Below, piece by piece: positions 28,273 through 40,911 of a stretch of 64,000 nucleotides of DNA. The notes beneath the pieces were generated by a model. The model had not been told where the DNA came from, ran no database searches, and saw only the letters and a list, made by a program, of their open reading frames with translations. Each line of letters begins with the position of its first letter. Positions within the stretch are counted from its first letter, which is position 1. The stretch comes from Schizochytrium sp. CCTCC M209059 (lineage: Eukaryota; Sar; Bigyra; Thraustochytrida; Thraustochytriidae). The stretch is taken from assembly GCA_000818945.1 (NCBI GenBank), contig KN805373.1, positions 1,017,785 through 1,081,784 of the forward strand, read 5' to 3'. The position numbers were made by a program, and so were the translations under genes.

Positions 28273-29262
28273 ATGGGAGCCAACTCGTCGCGCTCGACGG
28301 GGTCGAGGTCTGGAGGTGGCTCTCGTCGTTGGTCGCAGCGGCTCTCCTTGGGACGCCGCAAGTCTGCCTCGGCCGGCCCGCCGCGACCTGCACCTTTTGA
28401 TCGCAGTCTGTCCGACAAAACAGATACCTCTTGGATGCGACGACAACCCGTTGGCTTTGCGGACTCCGTTGTTGACGCAGATGACGAAGATGTCCCGCCT
28501 CCGCCACCACCACCGTTGCCGCCCACTGGGCCGTCCATGAGACCGGCACCCTTTGAACGTGCGCGCTCCGAGGTTGCGCGTCCGTCCATGCGAGAATCCT
28601 CGCGGTCTCTCTTGGGTCTGCCGCCAGGTTCAGAGAAAAAGACTCGCAAGAGCTTGCTTCGCGCACGGCCCAAGAGCACCTTGGCGGAAATGGGGGATGT
28701 TGCCCATGTTGGGAGCAGACGAATCCTACAACCCGTGACAACGCCTGCCGACAAAGAATATGTGGATTTTACTGTCGTTCCATTGCTGTTGCGCTCGGGC
28801 ATTACCTATCAGCAGGCCACTGACTTTGGCGCGCACCTCATGAGCCTTGAGACCCAGGAAGCAATCTTGAGTATAATGGAGAATGCCGAGAGCCTCATCG
28901 ATGAGCTCACACGAAAGGGTGTGCCGATATCGGAAAGAATACAACTCAAGCTGGAGACTGACCGACTGTGGAAGTCGAAGCGGCAATCTGTGGCGAGCAT
29001 GGGCAAGGATAACCGCAAATCCTTTGTGTACTACCGCGCTGACGAACGTACGCGGTCTTTGCGTGCCGAGGTGCGACTTCGGAAGTCGATGGCTGTTCAA
29101 GAGCCTGCGACAGCACGACCAGGATCACGACCGACGCGACCTCGCAGTCAATTTCCAGGTGGTCGCACGGAATTGCTGCCCGGATCAGAGACCGATATCA
29201 CACCAGAGCAGCTCGAAAGGCTCGCTAGCATTATTAACGCAAGCAGATCTGGCCAAAAATGA
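28273..29262 (+). CDS. Candidate N-myristoylated protein with SAM-like helical region
   Basis: I use the ATG at 28273 because it gives MGANSSRSTGS, a good N-myristoylation signal (Gly2, Ser6) followed by basic residues. A longer ORF begins at 28234. The protein is 329 residues. The N-terminal half is basic and Ser/Pro-rich with a proline run (PPPPPPPLPP, near base 28500) that could bind SH3, WW or profilin. Residues about 165-235 (FTVVPLLLRSGITYQQATDFG ... ISERIQLKLETDRLW) form a helical module with spacing reminiscent of SAM domains. The C-terminus is disordered. Location at the inner face of a membrane is inferred. Family and function are unknown. An AATAAA lies at 29337-29342. Confidence 0.65.
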   Translation: MGANSSRSTGSRSGGGSRRWSQRLSLGRRKSASAGPPRPAPFDRSLSDKTDTSWMRRQPVGFADSVVDADDEDVPPPPPPPLPPTGPSMRPAPFERARSEVARPSMRESSRSLLGLPPGSEKKTRKSLLRARPKSTLAEMGDVAHVGSRRILQPVTTPADKEYVDFTVVPLLLRSGITYQQATDFGAHLMSLETQEAILSIMENAESLIDELTRKGVPISERIQLKLETDRLWKSKRQSVASMGKDNRKSFVYYRADERTRSLRAEVRLRKSMAVQEPATARPGSRPTRPRSQFPGGRTELLPGSETDITPEQLERLASIINASRSGQK

Positions 29263-29730
29263 CCCCGAAAATGGTTCATCGGTTGACGTGTGTGCCTGGC
29301 CTAATTTGAAAGCCGTGGAGGGTGTGGTGTCGTGAGAATAAAAAGGAACCGGTCGAGTTGGCGCATACCCGAGACGTGGTAATGTGAACATAGTAAGAAG
29401 CCTATCGAGTTGGCGCACACGCCCAAGACGCAGTATTATTTGTTATTTGTTAGAGGATATAGAAAACTGATTGAAGCTTGCAAGACTGCGATTTCCGAAA
29501 CAACATCCCTTAGAACAGTGAATGCCTTGAAGTGAATCTCTGCATCGTCTCGAGTGGGAATCTATGGGTCACACGGTAGGAAAATATCATCAATTTGTAA
29601 CGATGCGGACAGTCATGCTCTCGAACCTATCGAAGCGAAGAACACAGCTTCAGTCCATTCAGTGGAGGCCATGACGACGCAACGTCTTGATCAACTGCCA
29701 TGCGGTTTCGTGATAAGCGAGTAAAGAGGC
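29263..29730. other. Convergent 3' spacer with imperfect duplication
   Basis: It contains AATAAA (29337-29342) and two copies of a motif starting TCGAGTTGGCGCA, at 29353-29376 and 29405-29430. No gene is visible. Confidence 0.55.
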
Positions 29731-30204
29731 CTACAAGATCGGGTCGAGACTCTCGATTTCGACAATACTGTTTCCGCGGATAACGACCATGCCAAGGTCA
29801 TTCACTTCCGTCTCACTGACGACCTCCTCGGTATCATCAAGGACAAGGTTCATGAAGGGGTCGTAGCCGCGCAGTACACCGCGCACGGTTCTGTTGGCAT
29901 TGAGACGGACGCTCAAGCGCTTCTCCATGCACCTGTGCGCAAAGTACACAAGTAAGAGCGACAAGATTCCCGTCGATTCGTTCGCAAATCTAGCTGTTAG
30001 TCTATCTTTCTGTTCGCATACGTCGCGCGCGCTCGCCGAGGCAGGCGCGCAGACTCTACTCTACGCGCCTCGCGAGAGACACAGATGTTTCGTTGGCTGC
30101 GTTTCAATGTTGCCCGTCCCCCTGACTCTCTCGCTCGCATCAGGCAAGCCGAGACTCTCGATGACTTACTTCTTGAGGTCTGGACCGCCATGCTTGCCTG
30201 ACAT
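29731..30204 (-). CDS. SNRPG: Small nuclear ribonucleoprotein Sm-G, two exons
   Basis: Exon 1 (30204-30170) encodes MSGKHGGPDLKK up to a GTAAGT donor, and exon 2 (29932-29731) starts after a CACAG acceptor. The phase is compatible and the join reads LKKCMEKRLSVRLNANR. The spliced protein has 78 residues, the normal Sm-G length. It keeps the Sm1 motif (GVLRGYDPFMNLVLDD) and the Sm2 motif (GMVVIRGNSIVEIE). Sm-G is one of seven proteins forming the ring around the U-rich Sm site of spliceosomal snRNAs. Read unspliced, the ORF would carry a false N-terminus, so the joined model is preferred. The gene confirms that spliceosomal machinery is present in an otherwise intron-poor region. Confidence 0.93.
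29933..30169 (-). other. Spliceosomal intron (237 nt) in SNRPG
   Basis: GTAAGT at 30169 and CACAG ending at 29933 on the minus strand. Joining the exons restores the expected Sm-G N-terminus. Confidence 0.9.
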
Positions 30205-31225
30205 TTGCGCTCGCTCGCGCCGCGCGCGCGCCGCCTTCTCGCGATAATTTGACTTCTCTCGTCCTTCGTGCTCTGGCCGCTGGTGCTCGCTCTGGTCTGC
30301 CAGCTCCATTGCGCCGGAGAACATCAAGGGGAACAGAGAGAACACCAAACCGCGGTCTGCACAACTCGTTTTCGGCTCCGTCTTGAGACCCATCACACCG
30401 CAAGTGAGCGCCTTGGGACACATTTCATTCAATGGCCGCGGATTTGTGCAATGGCAAGTAATACTACTATTGTGCAACTCGCTACTTGTTAGGTTACCCT
30501 TTACTTTGTAGGGTCAACCGTGCGTGTCATGGGCGCGACGTCTTTCACTTGGGGAAACCTCGGTGTGCTGGACGAAGGCTCATTTGCCTTGTCCACTTGC
30601 CATGGCTAGCCTGTGAGTAAGCTCGAAATCCGGGCATGCCGCGACGCGGAAGACCTGATGCGCTGGCCAAGCCAGCGAGAACCAGCCAAGTTTTTTTAAC
30701 ACATCGCGATGCGCGTCCCCGAGCGTCCTCAACGGGCCAGCGCGGAAGGACAAAAACATTTCGCGTACGGCCGAAGGGAAGGGTAGAAGGCGATGAAAAT
30801 TTTGCGCTTTGTGCGTGTCTTAAAATGCGGCCATCGCTTTTAGGGCGTCATGATCTCAGGCTCGTCGTGCTGGCTGGCTGGCTGGCTGACTGGCCATCCC
30901 ATGCACGCTGCGCGAGCATGCGGCACGATGCAAGGTAAAGAATGCAAGCTTCTCCTGGCTGAGACTGTCTGCACGAAAGTCGGCCGACGTGGGCTTCCAG
31001 GTCAGTCGTGGCCCCGGAACCTCTTCAAACGCTGCGCGAGATGCCGCCTCGCCGCCTGCCGTCCCACGTCGGGAATCCCTTCCCCCTTGCCGCTTTTGTG
31101 CGAGCCCGAGCTCTCTCTACTTTATTTTCTTTTCTTTCTCTCTTTCTCCTGCCATCGTGTGATCACTATCCACGTGAACCGCCGCCGCGCTAGTAGCGAG
31201 ATCTTCGCCAAGCGTTTCTTTGTCG

Positions 31226-31255
31226 GCCAAGCGCAAGCAAGCAAGCAAGCAAGCA
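31226..31255. repeat. (CAAG)n tetranucleotide repeat
   Basis: Tandem CAAG/GCAA units of the same class, on the complementary strand, as the TTGC tracts elsewhere in the window. Confidence 0.85.
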
Positions 31256-31533
31256 TCCGGCCAGGACAAGTGGCTGGCTGGCCGGTCAGCCTTGGCTACG
31301 ACGTACGGCGGATGCGTTCGGGCCGCGTCCAAACGTCTGCCGCCGGTCGCCGGCCAGTGCTGACCAGGCTAGCGTCCAAGCATCGCGTGTCCTCGAGCGC
31401 ACGCGCTGCCTCGGTGAGCTCTCTTCCTTTCTCTTTTCGGCCACCGGCTCCACCACGAAGGAAAAAGGGACAACGCAACGCGTCCTGCTTGCCGTGGCCG
31501 CTCGTCCTCCGATCCCCGCGCGAGCGGACAAAG

Positions 31534-32076
<543 letters not shown>

Positions 32077-32268
32077 GGAGTGCAAGATGGTCGACCGGTC
32101 GGTCCCTTGAGGCTGCGCGCGCGAGCCTGGGCATCAAAAAATAAGAACCAAGGCCCCGCACCTTGACTGACAGATCATCCACAGCTCAGGCAGATGTGGG
32201 CACCCTGCCCCGCAGCGCCATTCCCGCACCTTCGCAGGTCGTTCAACGGGCACTCGAAAACAGCGCAC

Positions 32269-32297
32269 CTGCCTGCCTGCCTGCCTGCCTGCCTGCC
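32269..32297. repeat. (CCTG)n repeat
   Basis: About seven tandem CCTG units, 196 bp after the CAG tract. Confidence 0.9.
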
Positions 32298-33579
32298 GAC
32301 CCTTCTGCCTGCCGACCCTTCGCTGCACTAGCTGCAGCTGGCACTGGCGCGACTGGCGGCCGTTGTCGTCGCCCGGCAGTGGCCGGTCGGCAAGCAGTTG
32401 GCAGTAGACAATTTTGCGGCCAACACCAACAACTTATCTGCGAGCAAGGAATCAAAAGAAAAAGAGTGACGGGCAGGCCAAGTCAGCTGCAAAGATCGTG
32501 CCTGTGCGCTTCGCAGAGATGGACGTTGCGCACCGCACACACGGCCGGCGGAACTTGTCATCGTCCGGCGCGTCGGGCCAACGATGGGCCAACCGGTCGC
32601 TTGCTTCAAGTTGTTTGAACCGATCGATCCATCGACCCATCGACGAACCCAGCAATCGACCCACCGACCGCCTGCAGCACGCCACCCAGTTGCGGCGCCG
32701 ACAGCGACCAGCTTCCTCGCAGATCTCGCCGCGACATCTCCAATCAGCGATCCAGCCCATCGCCATCAACCCGCCCCCCGGAGCTGGAGCTGCCTCTGCC
32801 TGACGCGAACCGGAGTGCCGCCTCCTCGTCCTTGCCGCGAGAACTTGCGGCCGCAGCCCGCGAAGAAGAACTCCAAGGAGGTGGTGCATACACACAGCGA
32901 CAAGCTGCCCGTGCTCGACTTGCCCCAGCCTTTGCCTTAGTCTGCCTACGTGTCAAGTCGTTTGTTCTATCCTTTGATCTGCCCTTTCGTCGATCTCGTC
33001 TCTGTTTACCACCGAGCTTCCTCTCGCGCATGCCGCCAGCATGGCCGCTGCGGCCTCCGCCTCCTCTCGCGTCTTTCGACATCCGCCCGGGAAGCGCGCG
33101 CGACAGCGAGTATACACGTGACTACATGCATACGTACGTACGTACATTCTTCCTCGCGCGCTCCAGGCTCGCCGCCACCTGCTCCTCGCGGCCACCATCG
33201 AGGTCCCAGGCCACGCGCGAAGTACTCCAGCCGCGACTTCTCCCCGCGCCGCCACCAAGGCCGGGGACTTTCTTATCCCCGTCGGCGCAACTCCCTGACC
33301 TGCCTGCCCGCTGCCGCCGGGCAAGCGGGCAAGCGAGCAAGCAGGCGAGCGACCCCACACCGTCGCCGCGGCGCTTCCCCCCGCCGCCCCCTCGCTTCCC
33401 CGCGAGCGCAGGCCGCCGAGGCGCACGTCGTCGCGAGCGAGGTCGGTCAGGTTGGAGGCTGCGGCAGCTCGGTACGTAGGTAGATGCGTAGCTAGGTGGT
33501 CTCGCGGTCACTCACTGCCTGCCCTGTCCTGCCTGCCCTGCGACGAGTCGAGTCGAGTCGAGAGGAGACGAGAGCGAGC

Positions 33580-33581
33580 GA

Positions 33582-33614
<33 letters not shown>

Positions 33615-33635
33615 GTGCTTGCGTGCTTGCTTGCC
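33580..33635. repeat. (TTGC)n repeat
   Basis: TTGC units, interrupted by GTGC near the 3' end. Confidence 0.9.
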
Positions 33636-35061
33636 TCCTTGCTCCGGGCCAGCTCGATTGCCGCTCACAATGGGAGCCATGCGTGGCGCGGCCTGCGAGG
33701 CGGGGCAGCGCGAAGCGGGCGGGGCGACGGACGGACGCCGGCCGGCCGGCAGCACGTGCGCGTGGCGACCATTCCTCGCGTGTCCGTCCGGCTAGCTGTA
33801 GCTAGCTAAATTGCGGCGCGAGGGCGAGAGGACAAGCGACATGAACGATCGGTCGGGCGGTCGGGCCCCTCGAAGCTTATCTAGCGACCGCGGCTGCCTG
33901 CTCAAGGCTCGCTGGCGCGTTCGCGCCCGCCTTGGTTTTTTTGCAGCTTTTGCCTGGAATGATTGTTGGATTCGTTTGATTGATTGACTGATTGACCCGG
34001 CGAAGAAGAACGAGTAGGGCGAGGTATCCCAGCGGGGAGCAGCGCGCGCTCCCTCTGGGTACCCTAATCGCCCCCTGGCTCTGCGCTCGGAGGCTCCGGG
34101 AAAGGCTCGGCAGCAGCCAGGCAGATATCTCGGAGGCCACACCCGGCGGAGCCCGGGGCCCGAGCCTGGAGTGCGAGAGAGAGATATTGGTTGAGCCATC
34201 GAACGTCGCCTCGCGCGTCCATGAACACTACGTCCCGCGCGTGCTATGAAGAAGCTGGTCGCCGGCCAAAGATCCATTCGGGCGGTCTCGGCCCCCGCGA
34301 AAGAGGAGCGCTCGTGTGCTTCGCAATGCTCGCGATGCTTCCCCTGCCTCCGCTCTTCCTCGGACGCGGCAGCTGCCACTGGTCTCGACGCGTCGAGTCT
34401 TGCCTGGGTTCCTGTCAGCCAAACTGTCTGTGCGGGGGGCGCCTCGTTCTTGTGCATATGCTTCTTTTCTCGGGCTTATCTTGTCGCCGAGCTCGCTAGC
34501 CGCGATACGGCCGAGGGATCGATTCTGCGCCTGCTGCGAACGGCCAAACGTAAGGGGGTGGGTGCTGGGGCTAACCTACGCTTTGCGATGTGCACACAGC
34601 AGCCAACAGCGGCGGCCCTCTCTACCCCCCCCCTCTCGCTTACACCGGGCGCTCACACAGTGGAGGATGGCTCGCGTTCCATTCATGCGAGCTCTGGTAT
34701 ACCCAGTTGTGGGACCGTTGCTCGAGCCGCCGCCGGGCCCCGCAGTGGTGGTTCGTTGCCAGATCGCCTCTCGCTCGTGCTCTGTAGCACAGGCCCAGTG
34801 AGACAAGCATCGCCTGGGCCGGCGCAGCCACCGCCGTCTCGCTTCGCCTCGCCTCGTCTCGCCTCGCGAGTCGCCTGGCCTTACCTCCGAGCCCACGCCC
34901 GCGCAGGCTCGTTCCGCCACGCTCCCGCTCCCTCTGGCTTCCCTCCGCCCCTCGTGCCGGCGGCGAACGCAGAGTGCGTGCGCGCGAGCGAGCTAACTAG
35001 CTGCGGCGATGGCCACGCCGTGCCTTGTAGCAAGCGAAGCCGCCTCACGTGACAGGCAGAC

Positions 35062-35094
35062 AGCCACGCCACGCCACGCCACGCCACGCCACGC
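35062..35094. repeat. (CCACG)n pentanucleotide repeat
   Basis: Six or seven tandem CCACG units. Confidence 0.9.
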
Positions 35095-35164
35095 GGCGTG
35101 TTCGTCTGCACGCGCGCGTGCCGGGAGAGCGGTGTCGAAAGCGAGCGGACGAACGTACGCACGA

Positions 35165-35236
35165 TCAATCGATCGGTCGATCGGTCGGTCTGTCGGTCGG
35201 CCGGTCGGTCGGTCGGTCGGCCGGTCGGTCGTTCGA
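35165..35236. repeat. GATC/GGTC tetranucleotide repeat block
   Basis: Mixed tandem GATC, GGTC and GGCC units starting ATCAATCGATCGGTCG. Confidence 0.85.
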
Positions 35237-35732
35237 TAAATAAGCTCGTCCGGACGAGCCCTGGGCCAGCCAGCGCAGCCATCTGGGCCTGATCACTAGG
35301 AATCTATCTGCCTGTGCACGAGCTGCTGCCAGCCAGTCCTGGCGTACACTATCCTCCCCACAGGCAGACCGGCCCGCCGCCACCTGTAAGCCCGCCTTCC
35401 TCGAAAGGGGGCGGCAGCACGTCGCGAGCAGTGGCGGCGGCGGGCGTCGCCTCGCCTCGCCTCGCCTCGCGTCGCAGCGCAGCGCAGCGCAGCGCGGGCG
35501 CGGGCTCGTTCTTGGTGGCCGCAAGGGGCGCCGCCTCGCCTCGCCTCGCCTCGCCGCGCCTGGCCGCGCCTTGCCGCGCCTCTCCAGGCTCTCTTCCGGC
35601 CTCGCGCTCGCTCACTCACTTGCTCGCTCACTGACCCACCGTCACTCACTCACTCACTCACTCATCCACTCGGCGCGGTCCGGCGAGGAAGACACACCCC
35701 GCGCGTCCCCTTCTCCCTGGGAGATCCAGGGA

Positions 35733-35812
35733 GGTGGAGCGAGGGAGGGAGGGAGCGAGCGAGGGAGGGAGGGAGCGAGCGAGGGAGGGAGTGAGGGAGG
35801 GAGCAAGAGAAG
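35733..35812. repeat. GAGGGAGG purine repeat block
   Basis: Purine-only tandem GAGG/GAGC units over about 80 bp. Such mirror-like purine tracts can form triplex structures, which is a general property and not shown here. Confidence 0.85.
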
Positions 35813-35980
35813 GAGCGGCGTCGTTCCCCGAGGGCAATCGATCGGTGCCTGGCTGGCTTGGCGGAGCTGGCGGCGGGTGGAAGGGCCTACTTACTGGCTG
35901 CCTGCTTGGCCGACGGGCCGGAAGGCATGCATGCAGGCAGACAGAGAGACGATCTCTGCAAGGTCTGCAGCGTCTGCCTG

Positions 35981-36003
35981 ACTGTCTGTCTGTCTGTCAG
36001 TCA

Positions 36004-36038
<35 letters not shown>
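35981..36038. repeat. (TCTG)n repeat
   Basis: About 14 TCTG-type units with one TCAG interruption. Confidence 0.9.
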
Positions 36039-36626
36039 AGGAGCCTCAGAATCTGACCGCCCGTGTTCCAATCCCTGCCCCGAGCCTCGGCAGACGTGTC
36101 GAGTCGCCTGGAGCGCGGCCCGAGCGGGGCCAAGGGGGGTGCTGCGGCCCGCAGCTGCGTCTCGCACGTCAATGAAGTTGGTCGAGGGGGAAGCCAGGCA
36201 GTCCCGGCCACTGCGCTGCAGCACAGTAGGAGCGTGTAGACTATAAGATGGATGTAAACATGCACACTTATTTATTTAAACATGTTATATAGTATACCAT
36301 TCCGGTCAGGCGAAGGCGTGTATGAAGGATAATTCGCGCACCAGCCGGCCTCGCCCCCCCCCCACAAGTCAGGGCGTAGCAATCCCCGCAGCACGCCAAC
36401 AGTTCGAGGAGTGGCGCCGCGGAGGGGCGGCATACCGCAGCGTCCTCGAAGCGGCCGCGGGCCCAAAATCCCTCCGCGCGTAGTGACAGTCGTAGGACCG
36501 GCTAGTCTCGACGCGGAGCAGTTTCGAGCCGGCGCGCTGGGCGTGCCTGCATGCCTGCGTGCCTGCATGCCTGCATGCCTGCCCGAACGCGCTAGACAAA
36601 AGCATTCGTGCTGCGCGGCGGATGGG

Positions 36627-36660
<34 letters not shown>
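36627..36660. repeat. (TTGA)n repeat
   Basis: Eight perfect TTGA units. Confidence 0.92.
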
Positions 36661-36661
<1 letters not shown>

Positions 36662-38823
36662 CTTGGTAGGCAGGTTGCCAGCGTTGCTCGGTCGGTCGAT
36701 CGAACCATCGATCAATCCAGCGGCAGCGGCACAAGCACCCAGGGCGACGAGCGGTTCGCGACTTGTTATATCACGACGTGCGTGGTTACGACTGTCTTTC
36801 ATAGGCTCATCCCAAGATGGCCGCTTAACTTGCAAATTCTCTATTATGTATTCGCTCGTAGACTACGAAGGAACGGCGGATGGACGGGCCACCAGTTGAC
36901 CAGCGACTCGAACGAGTCGGCGTGGCTTGGCTCGAGCTGTTGGTCGCTTGATGCCGGCGCGACGGGGAGGAGCAGTGGCAGAAGAAGCCGCTGCGACGTT
37001 CGTAACCTCAACCTTCACCGGGCCGACCGACCAACAAAACGAGCAACGAAGAACGCGCGTGGCCGCCCCTGTGAGCGAGACCGGGAAAGGTCAAAAACAG
37101 AGTCGAGCAGGAGCGGGAGAAAGTCAATGCGCGAGCAAGAAGTCGTGCAGGAAATTAGGAAAAGCGCTTTCTGGATACACAGAAAAGAGAGAGAGAGAGA
37201 GACTTGGAGAATAGAGACGCGAGAGGCAAGGCCACTGCTACTGCCGCCGGCGAACCCAGGGTAGGGGCAGCTATACCTCTTACTCCGCGGCGCGGTGGCC
37301 GATAGACGTGTTGTGTTGGAGGCTTGATATAGCTTCGCGCGGAGCGGGCGCAGGCCCTGGCGGGTTTGAGAGCAGATTCGGGAAGGGGCAGCGGCCACGG
37401 CCGGCATGCCGTCCTGCCTGCCAGAGGGAGGCGAGGGCGGTTGGGCGGCCAGTGGAGGTTGGTTGACATGATCTGGGCGACCGGGCGGTTGGATGAAGGA
37501 CGCGGCTCGCTTCCCCTGGCCAGCAAGTGCGTCCGCAGTCGCGCGAGTGTGGGGCGCCCATTCGGCCACCGGCAGAGGATGAGAGAGAGAGAGAGAGGCA
37601 GACGAAAGGAGCAAGCATCGCGCTCGCTGGCCGCCTCCGTCGAGCGGGCGGGCGGGCGGGCGAGCGAGCGAGCGAGCGAGTGGGGCAGAAAGACAGGCCA
37701 GGCGCACGGACAGCCCAGGCGGCGGGGCGCGTCTGCTACCGTCCTCGCGGGTCCGCCCTCGCCTGCCCCGTGAGCGGGGCGAGGAGGAGCGGCGAGCAGG
37801 CGAGCCAGGTGCGGGCGAGACGCATGTTCGCGAGGCCCGCAGCGGCCCGCAGACGGGGCGCGGGATTTCGCTTCTTCCAGGCATGCTTCATTCGAGTCTG
37901 CCCTCTGGCGACCACTGTCTGTACAGCCGGCGGCACCTTCCTGCTGGCTGCGGGCTTTGCGGGGGAGGGGGAATTGGGACGGCCAAGAAAAAAGAAAGGA
38001 AAAGAAAAATGGAATCGAAAGTGAAGAAAGAAAGGGAGCGAAAGAAAGGCGCAGGCGGAGAAAGAAAGAAAGGCAAAGAGGCGCCAGGCTTCGGCAGACC
38101 CCAATCAAGGCAAGCGACGCGCCGTCGCCACCATCGCCGCCGTCGCCGTCGCCGTCGCCGCCGCGGAGTCGCACGAGACACCGGACCTGCACGAAGGCCA
38201 GCCAGGCTGAGACTGGCTGCGCGCGTCGCGTCGCGTCGCGTCGCGTTGTGTCGCTGCGCTCTGCGTCTCTCCTAGGGCTCAGCGACCGCGGGACGCGAGC
38301 ACGAGAACGACAAGCTCGAGCACGGAGACCTGGAAGCTAGCGAGGAAACGGACCGCGCTGAGGAGGACGGGACCGAGGAGAGAGAAAGGAAAGGAGACAT
38401 CAGCGGGACGAGCAAGCGAGGAGAAGAGCTTGCTCGTGCGACGTGGCGTGGCGTGACTCGAATTAAATCGACTTACCGTACGGGAAAGAAAAGGAAGAGT
38501 TAGCACGTCATTTATTGTTCGATCGAATTGATCGATCGTTCACACGCTCCTTCTTGCCCACGTACGCTCGCACGCGCGCGACGGGAAGGAGAAAAAGAAA
38601 CAACACGGACGAAGGTGCGAAAGCTCCTGCGTCTTGCGCCGTACTTCTTACTTCCATCCATCTATTTGTTGATCGACCTTTTTACTTACTTGCCTGCCGG
38701 CGAGCCGTCGATTTTTTTGCTTTCTTCATCCAAGACTCGTTTGCACTATTGGCCCTATTGTCCTCCCGACGTCCAAGACACGCAAGCACCATTTTTGGCA
38801 TTCGTGCAAGTGATCCCAAGCGG

Positions 38824-39396
38824 ATGAGCCCAAGTGCCGCTGCGCGGCGCGCTAGCAAAGGCTCTCCCAAAACATCTACAAACATGACGCTCCAATCCGA
38901 CCCGAACTTTGCGTACTGCTCCGACTCCAGAATGACGCCCATACCTGTCTTCGAGGTCCTACGCCGCACGCAGCCGGCATCCGTCGCAGATGCCGGACAT
39001 CACTCGATTCCGCTGCCTCAGTCCGCCAAACTACGAAACGTACGCGTCAAGCGCTCCCCGCGCTCTTTCCGCATGCGTGCAACTTCGAACCTGCCTGTCT
39101 TCAGCGGCGTCCTACCCAATGCTCAGGATGCTGCGCCAGTTACATCGTCAAACAAGATCTCCATCCAATCCCCACCGCCAGAAAAGCCAGAAAAGCGCAA
39201 CAATATAAACATCGCGAGTGATGTCAAATGCGAACAAACTCGGGGTCTCGTGAGTAGTGGCCAGCCCGATGTTACTCTTCCTATAGTTGAGTCTCTGCCT
39301 CGAATCCCAAGCACAGCCCAAAACTCTGCTGACGAGTCCGATTCCTCTCTCTCTGCGTCGTCTTTGCTGGGTGATGATCAGTCACGTCAAGACTGA
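38824..39396 (+). CDS. Hypothetical disordered protein
   Basis: The open frame starts at 38515, but the part upstream of Met at 38824 looks like translated noncoding sequence. From 38824 it would give 190 residues (MSPSAAARRASKGSP...), rich in Ser, Pro and Arg, with short motifs such as TPIPVFEVLRR and an acidic Ser-rich end. There is no domain I recognise. Codon use is less biased than in the confident genes. It may be a real small regulatory protein or a chance ORF. Confidence 0.35.
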   Translation: MSPSAAARRASKGSPKTSTNMTLQSDPNFAYCSDSRMTPIPVFEVLRRTQPASVADAGHHSIPLPQSAKLRNVRVKRSPRSFRMRATSNLPVFSGVLPNAQDAAPVTSSNKISIQSPPPEKPEKRNNINIASDVKCEQTRGLVSSGQPDVTLPIVESLPRIPSTAQNSADESDSSLSASSLLGDDQSRQD

Positions 39397-40911
39397 CGCC
39401 AATGGAAGCAGCACCTTGTACAATGTTCTCCCTCCAACTCGCTTTTGCAATATGCCCACGCACACACACATATAGAGCAGCAAACGCAAAATTGTTCGGA
39501 GAAACAAGTTTTTGATTTTTTTTCGATGTTAACATTGACAACGAATAAGCGCAAGCTTGTTGCAGTCGCCGCCTTTCTGCAACTCCTTCGTCCGGATAAC
39601 CTTGTATATACCATATCTACCATTTTTCTTTCCTGGTCTTTGATTTTTCAAACAAACCAAAGAAAAACATTGGTGCTACGAAGGAATGCAGGAATGCAAA
39701 TCTACAACGTGGCCAAACTGAATTCCTGAAACCGTCCAAAAGAGATCTCCGACTGTCGGAAAAGACAAAAGAACCTCATGCTTGGTCTACATTTTGAAAG
39801 GCGCTCCTTCGTGAAGATGCGGTTCGGCACTTTAGCCGACGTCCCGCACGCTGCTCGTGCATGCCACTGCGTCAGTTTCACCTCTAAACAAAGTGTAGGC
39901 GTGCTAGAAACTCAGAAAGAAGTCAATTCAAGTTGCTTTTCCATAGTACAATGTCAAACGACACACGTTTTGCATGCAACGCTTGAATTCGTTCTCAATG
40001 GACTCTCTTGATTCATGATGGAATAAAAACAATGACAGGAAGTCGCTGCTGGCGGGTCGATATAATGACCTTGCGCAACCAAAACTTACAAGCCAAAGTG
40101 ACTGGCACTCTTTTGGGAAATGGAAATGACGTGAGCAGACAGCAGCGCCACAGAAGTGGCGAAGGTTGACACCCATGAAAAGTCTATTGTAGATTTGCTG
40201 TGCCAACAACCATCCAATCCTAGTACTCACTAGTTCGTGCGACATTAAGGTAAGTTTAACAACACTCAGAGCACGAATTTGCACGGCCAAAGAGTTGTGA
40301 TTATCAAGCTCTTCACTACATCCTCGAAATGACATTCAAGGTGGGGAGAAACACATCGATCTTCCCCACCAGATGAATTTGTCTCAGCAGAAGCGAAAGT
40401 CCCCAGGCATTCCTAGCGTACCTAGGCATGTACTGGCAATCCATTTTTTTTATTCCACTTAATTGTAATTGTCAAGCAGCTGCTTCTCAGTTTTCTCGAA
40501 AGCCCACTGACCAAATGCGACTGTTTGGCTCCAACGACATCTCGATCCCTCCTTACGCGGCAAATAGGCATCAATTGCGAAAAGAGGCATGAATTGCAAG
40601 AAGCACATACACCGTACGTAGTTCGTAACCACCAAGCTATATTCTGGCTGAACACTAAGGAGTCAGTCGGTTCTCGTTCCTTTCTTGCCAAACTTTCCGT
40701 GGGGAAAAGTGAGGCCCAGAACCCCTCCTGAGTTCAAGTTCTCTGTCTCTTCCCGAGAGGCCCCCCTTTGCTCAAGTTCTCTGTCTCTCTTGTAAACACA
40801 ATTCGAGCTTTTCTCTCTCCTCTCGCATATATATACTACCAGGGTAGTCATTGGCAGCCTGCCGAGCCAAAGCAAACCGCCAGAACGAAACGCGCGGGCA
40901 AAAGGGAAACC
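39397..40911. other. AT-richer spacer
   Basis: This 1.5-kb region before the J-protein gene is richer in A+T than most of the window. It contains T-rich runs near 39514 and 40445. I found no gene or recognisable RNA. A TATA-like element near its end is listed separately. Confidence 0.5.
40828..40835 (+). promoter_or_regulatory. TATA-like element upstream of the DNAJC25-like gene
   Basis: TATATATA lies about 80 bp before the chosen ATG at 40912, a plausible core promoter distance. The assignment is positional only. Confidence 0.35.

Noticed and set aside
34246..35052. 268-codon plus-strand ORF in the repeat-rich region
   Set aside because: Composition is Ala/Arg/Ser/Pro low complexity, overlapping ORFs exist in other frames, and no family is recognisable.
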